Program-made: the position numbers and the translations under genes
Notes under the pieces: generated by a model
Seen by the model: only the letters and a program-made list of their open reading frames with translations
Told to the model about the DNA's origin: nothing
The model's database searches: none
Assembly (NCBI RefSeq): GCF_013372625.1
Contig: NZ_JABXFD010000334.1
Coordinates: 1 to 51,814 of the forward strand
Direction: 5' to 3'
Origin: Actinomadura sp. BRA 177
Lineage (GTDB): Bacteria; Actinomycetota; Actinomycetes; Streptosporangiales; Streptosporangiaceae
DNA length: 51,814 nt
Shown here: piece by piece, positions 48,564 to 51,814 of the stretch
Numbering within the stretch: the first letter of the stretch is position 1
Layout of the letters: each line of letters opens with the position of its first letter

Positions 48564-50048
48564 ATGGAGACGACGACGGCCGTGGTGCTCGGCGGCAGCG
48601 TGGCGGGGCTGTGCGCCGCCGGGGTGCTCGCGAAGCACTTCGACGAGGTGATCGTCCTGGAGCGGGACGAGCTGCCGCCGGACGCGGAGCACCGCCGGGG
48701 CGTCCCGCAGAGCAAGCACCCGCACTTCCTGCTCAACTCCGGCCGCCGGGCGATCGGCGAGATCTTCCCCGGCTTCGAGGACGCGCTGATCGCCGCCGGC
48801 GGGATGCACCTGATGCCGTCGATGGACGCGGCCTACTGCGAGAACGACGGCTGGGCACCGCGCAAGTCCGGCTCGATGACGATGGTGTACAGCTCCCGGG
48901 TCCTCATCGAGCGGGTCCTGCGCGACAAGGTCCGCGAGCTGCCGGCCATCGAGATCCGCGAGGGCGTGACGGTCACCGGGCTCCGCTCCAGCGGAGGCGG
49001 CACCGCGCGCGGGCGCGTCGAGGGCGTCGAGTCCAGCGACGGCTATCTGGCCGCCGACCTGGTCGTGGACGCGCTGGGGCGCGGCTCGTCCGTCATCGAC
49101 TGGCTCAGTGCGGACGGCTGGTCCGCGCCGCCGGAGAAGACCCTCGACGCAAAGGTCACCTACACCTCGCGCTGGTACGACCTGCCTCCCGCCGACCGGC
49201 GTCCGGAGTCGTGGTGGTGGAAGCACCTGGTCATCACGCCGACGCAGGACACCGGCGACCACCCCGACGAGCACGAGTTCCTCAGCAACTTCTTCCCCAT
49301 CGAGGGCGGCCGCGCCATCGTCTGCATGGGCTCATGGGGCGTTCAGATGCCGCGCAAGGCCGACACGTTCGAGGACGCGGTGGACCGGGTGCGGGCCACG
49401 GCCTTCGGCCGGGCGGCCCGTGCCTGCACGCCGACCTCCGAGGTGCATCTGACCCGTGCGACCGGCAACAAATGGCGCCGGTTCGACCTGCTCGACGTGC
49501 CCCCGGTCGGGCTGGTCTGCGTCGGCGACTCGATCTGCGCCTTCAACCCGTTCTACGCCCAGGGGATGAGCTCGGCCGCCCGCTCCGCGCTCATCCTGGA
49601 GGAGATGCTGCGCGGCCGGGACGCCCTCGACCTCGCCTTCTTCCGCGAGTTCCTCGCCCGGCAGAAGCAGTCGCTCGACGTGCCGTGGATGCTCGCGATG
49701 GCCCGTGACCAGGCCTACGACTTCGCGACGGGGAGCGAGGTCGCCCCCGCCTGGCGGCGCAGGCTGGCCGCCCGCCTCAGCTGGCCGATCTTCAACGCCA
49801 TCAACGCCGCGAGCCGCGAGGACGCCTACGTCGAGCAGACGTTCGCCCAGGTGTTCAACCTCGACAGGTCGCTCAGGGAGATGGCCGCCGATCCGCGGTT
49901 CTGGTTCGGCATCGTCCGCTACAAGGTGCGCCAGAAACTCGGCCGGACGGTCGTGCCCGGCGGTTTCGACGACCGGCAGGACCCGCCCGGCACCGACTTC
50001 ACCGGCTACACCCGTCCCGCCGGCCGCGCCGACCTCGTCGGCGCCTGA
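48564..50048 (+). CDS. FAD-dependent oxidoreductase, paralogue of the 2693 protein
   Basis: ATG 48564 is preferred over ATG 48549 because GGAG at 48555-48558 is 5 bases upstream and the earlier ATG lies inside the operator arm. The 494-residue product has AVVLGGSVAGLCAAGVLAKHFDEVIVLERDEL (about 6-37), RRGVPQSKHPHFLLNSGRRAIGEIFPG, and CVGDSICAFNPFYAQGMSSAARSALIL. These are FAD contacts of group A monooxygenase-like proteins. It shares architecture with the protein at 2693. Substrate unknown. A membrane protein gene follows after 15 bases. Confidence 0.85.
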   Translation: METTTAVVLGGSVAGLCAAGVLAKHFDEVIVLERDELPPDAEHRRGVPQSKHPHFLLNSGRRAIGEIFPGFEDALIAAGGMHLMPSMDAAYCENDGWAPRKSGSMTMVYSSRVLIERVLRDKVRELPAIEIREGVTVTGLRSSGGGTARGRVEGVESSDGYLAADLVVDALGRGSSVIDWLSADGWSAPPEKTLDAKVTYTSRWYDLPPADRRPESWWWKHLVITPTQDTGDHPDEHEFLSNFFPIEGGRAIVCMGSWGVQMPRKADTFEDAVDRVRATAFGRAARACTPTSEVHLTRATGNKWRRFDLLDVPPVGLVCVGDSICAFNPFYAQGMSSAARSALILEEMLRGRDALDLAFFREFLARQKQSLDVPWMLAMARDQAYDFATGSEVAPAWRRRLAARLSWPIFNAINAASREDAYVEQTFAQVFNLDRSLREMAADPRFWFGIVRYKVRQKLGRTVVPGGFDDRQDPPGTDFTGYTRPAGRADLVGA

Positions 50049-50063
50049 CCCGGGGAGCGAGGA

Positions 50064-51188
50064 ATGGACTACACCTGCGACTCGGCGGCCGAGCGTGTCG
50101 CCGAAGGGCTCGGCTTCTCCTGCCACGACACCAACCCCTGGGTGAGCTTCCGCAACCCGTTCGGCCTGGAGAACGGCACCATGCCGTTCCTGGAGCTGCT
50201 CATCATCGGCGGCGCGGTGTTCGCCCTCGTCCACGCGTGGCGGCGGTGGCGGCGCGACGGCGACCCCGTCAACATCTCGCTGTGGATCGCCTCGGTCGTC
50301 TACCTGGCCGTGATCGAGCCGCCGCTCTACTTCCCCGGCTGGTTCGGCCTTGAGGAGCACGTCGGGTTCATATTCTCCCACAACGTGTTCACCGTGCAGT
50401 TCATGTACGACCGGCTGCCGCTGTACATCGTGGCGTTCTACCCCGCGCTGTCGCAGCTCGCCTACGAACTCGTCCGGGCCCTGGGCGTCTTCGCGCGGCG
50501 CGGCCCGCTGCTCGGCTCCGTGGCGGTCGCGTTCGCCTGCCAGGTCTTCTACGAGATCTTCGACCACCTCGGCCCGCAGCTGAAATGGTGGGCGTGGAAC
50601 CCCGGCAACAGGATGATCAACCAGCCGGCGCTCGACTCGGTGCCGATGAACAGCATGCTGCTGTTCGCCTCGGTCTCCTTCGGCGCGATGACCTACCTCG
50701 TCGTCCGCCTGACCGGGAACGGCCGCGGCACGCTCACCGGCCCGGGCGTCGCCTGGCGCTCCATCGTCGCCGGCGCCCTGACACCGCTGGCAATGATCAT
50801 CGTGAGCGCGCCCAGCGGCGCCTTCCGCGGCGAGGACCAGCTCGGGATCCAGCGCGCGATCCTCTCCGCGGAACTCGCCGTCGTCTGGATCGCCGGCCTC
50901 TACCTGCTCGCGGACGCCTGGCGCACGCACCGCGCCGGCGCGGTCCCCCAGATGGAGTCGCCGCTGTTCGTACGGACCTACCCGGCGCTCTACCTAGGCG
51001 TCCACGTCGTCCTGTGGCTGATCGCCCTGCCTGCGTACTTCGCGGCGACCGACGGCGTCACCGAGCAGGGCACCCCGATCGGCAGCCTGTGGTACGCCGC
51101 GCTGTGCACCGCCGCCGCGACCGGCTTCCTCCTGGTCGCACTGCGTGCGACTGCGACGCAACTCACCGCGGAGGCTGTGGAATCCTAG
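50064..51188 (+). CDS. Polytopic membrane protein of unknown function
   Basis: A 374-residue protein from ATG 50064 behind GGGGAGCGAGG. I recognise no named family. Hydrophobic segments suggest 8-9 transmembrane helices, starting with LLIIGGAVFALVHAW (about 50-64) and ISLWIASVVYLAVIEPP, and ending with ALCTAAATGFLLVALRA. Conserved-looking polar and aromatic residues (HNVFTVQFMYDRLP, YEIFDHLGPQLKWWAWNP) lie at loop edges and could bind a cofactor or carotenoid-like ligand. It is cotranscribed with the FAD oxidoreductase and followed 4 bases later by a TetR gene, so it may be an integral-membrane partner of the oxidoreductase. Confidence 0.75.
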   Translation: MDYTCDSAAERVAEGLGFSCHDTNPWVSFRNPFGLENGTMPFLELLIIGGAVFALVHAWRRWRRDGDPVNISLWIASVVYLAVIEPPLYFPGWFGLEEHVGFIFSHNVFTVQFMYDRLPLYIVAFYPALSQLAYELVRALGVFARRGPLLGSVAVAFACQVFYEIFDHLGPQLKWWAWNPGNRMINQPALDSVPMNSMLLFASVSFGAMTYLVVRLTGNGRGTLTGPGVAWRSIVAGALTPLAMIIVSAPSGAFRGEDQLGIQRAILSAELAVVWIAGLYLLADAWRTHRAGAVPQMESPLFVRTYPALYLGVHVVLWLIALPAYFAATDGVTEQGTPIGSLWYAALCTAAATGFLLVALRATATQLTAEAVES

Positions 51189-51192
51189 GATC

Positions 51193-51721
51193 ATGGCGCA
51201 CCACGGCTGGGGAGGCCGACCTCCCGCATCGGACGCCGAGGCCCGTCAGCGCATCGTCGACGCGACCGCCCGCTGCGTCGACAGGCACGGCGCCGCGAAG
51301 ACGACCCTGACCGACGTCGCGAACGAGCTCGGCGTCACCCGCCAGACCGTCTACCGCCACTTCGACCGGATCACCGACATCATCGGCGAGGTGGCGGCCC
51401 AGGGCGCGGAGTCGTTCGTCGACCGGCTGATCGCCCACCTCCAGGGCATCAGCGACCCGGCCGAGGCCGTGGTCGAGGGCATGGTCTTCTGCGTGCGGAC
51501 CATCCCCACCGAGCCGCACCTGAGCCTGCTCCTGCAGCTCAAGGACTCCGACGCCTTCGGCCGCGGCGCCACCACCGGCGACGTCATCGCCTACGGCGCC
51601 CAGATGCTCAAGCGCTACCCCGTCGACTGGGAAGCCGCGGGCATAGGCGACGACGACCTCAACGGCCTCGCCGAGATCATCATGCGCCTCCTGACCTCCC
51701 TGCTGCAGCACCCAAGCGACC
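51193..51721 (+). CDS. TetR-family regulator, 3' end lost at the contig end
   Basis: ATG 51193 begins a protein with the TetR DNA-binding domain at about 16-62: ARQRIVDATARCVDRHGAAKTTLTDVANELGVTRQTVYRHFDRITDIIGEVAA. The ligand domain is present to about residue 176 (LLQHPSDP). After 51721 the reading runs into Illumina adapter, so the following residues (SYTHPTPPTK...) are artefact and the true C-terminus is missing. It is the third gene of the 48564 operon by spacing and a likely local regulator acting on the inverted repeat at 48523-48555. Confidence 0.85.
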
Positions 51722-51814
51722 CTGTCTCTTATACACATCCGACGCCGCCGACGAAGAGGAACGTGGAGACACCTCGGGACGCGCGAGCATCACACACAAA
51801 CACAACATAATGAA
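51722..51814 (-). other. Illumina Nextera adapter read-through, not genomic
   Basis: 51722-51754 matches the Nextera transposase mosaic end plus Read 1 adapter at 31 of 33 positions: CTGTCTCTTATACACATC is exact, then GACGCCGCCGACGA differs by one base from the adapter GACGCTGCCGACGA. Bases 51755-51762 would be the i5 index, and 51763 onward is a noisy version of the P5 side (GTGTAGATCTCGGTGG...). On the minus strand it yields the well-known artefact peptide MCIRDR. These bases should be trimmed. Confidence 0.95.

Noticed and set aside
51163-51738. Minus-strand open frame starting MCIRDR
   Set aside because: Its start lies in Nextera adapter sequence and the rest is antisense to the TetR gene.

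Overview
High-GC DNA with GTG starts, GGAGG-type ribosome binding sites and actinomycete-specific families (two DUF574 methyltransferases, a DUF5753 regulator, an F420-dependent LLM enzyme, KstR-like DNA sites) points to a Streptosporangiales/Thermomonosporaceae-like actinomycete, for example an Actinomadura relative. Species is inference. The window is a draft contig: its last 93 bases are Illumina Nextera adapter, not genome.

Left part (1-19711), a mixed accessory region: a foreign protein tail that truncates a DUF6069 membrane gene; a COG3903 ATPase; an FAD oxidoreductase; an unusual fusion of a DUF5753 HTH regulator to a degenerate SpoIIE phosphatase domain, followed by a DUF574 methyltransferase; a large-subunit catalase closed by an 18-bp terminator stem; a GMC oxidoreductase plus crotonase pair behind a KstR-type operator; a FecCD-type uptake operon with a methyltransferase; a RibD-like reductase; a frameshifted ECF-like sigma factor; a second DUF574 protein; a divergent YrdC-like protein; and an Rv3520c-like LLM oxidoreductase.

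Right part (19712-48501), a 29-kb acyl-CoA catabolic island: thiolase, four acyl-CoA synthetases, two HpaB/4-hydroxybutyryl-CoA dehydratase-fold proteins, a complete branched-chain-type ABC importer (fused permease, two ATPases, later a lipoprotein), an alpha/beta hydrolase, a TetR regulator, four crotonases, an SDR, two acyl-CoA dehydrogenase pairs, a phosphotransferase and a fifth acyl-CoA dehydrogenase. Together these could import an organic acid, activate it to a CoA thioester and shorten it by beta-oxidation-like rounds. The substrate is unknown. The KstR-type site, the Rv3520c-like enzyme and the paired dehydrogenases recall steroid or other polycyclic catabolism, but no ring-degradation genes are present here.

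The main discovery candidate is regulatory: seven promoters of the island, including that of the TetR gene (31900) and a divergent pair of synthetase promoters, carry one operator-like word, TGAC-nnyGAC-GTCA (TGAC-N6-GTCA). This suggests one autoregulated TetR regulon.

The right end holds an FAD oxidoreductase (paralogue of the one at 2693), a polytopic membrane protein and a second, truncated TetR gene, with a 9-bp inverted repeat over the promoter. No tRNA, rRNA or CRISPR array was seen, and no gene-free stretch exceeds 300 bases.
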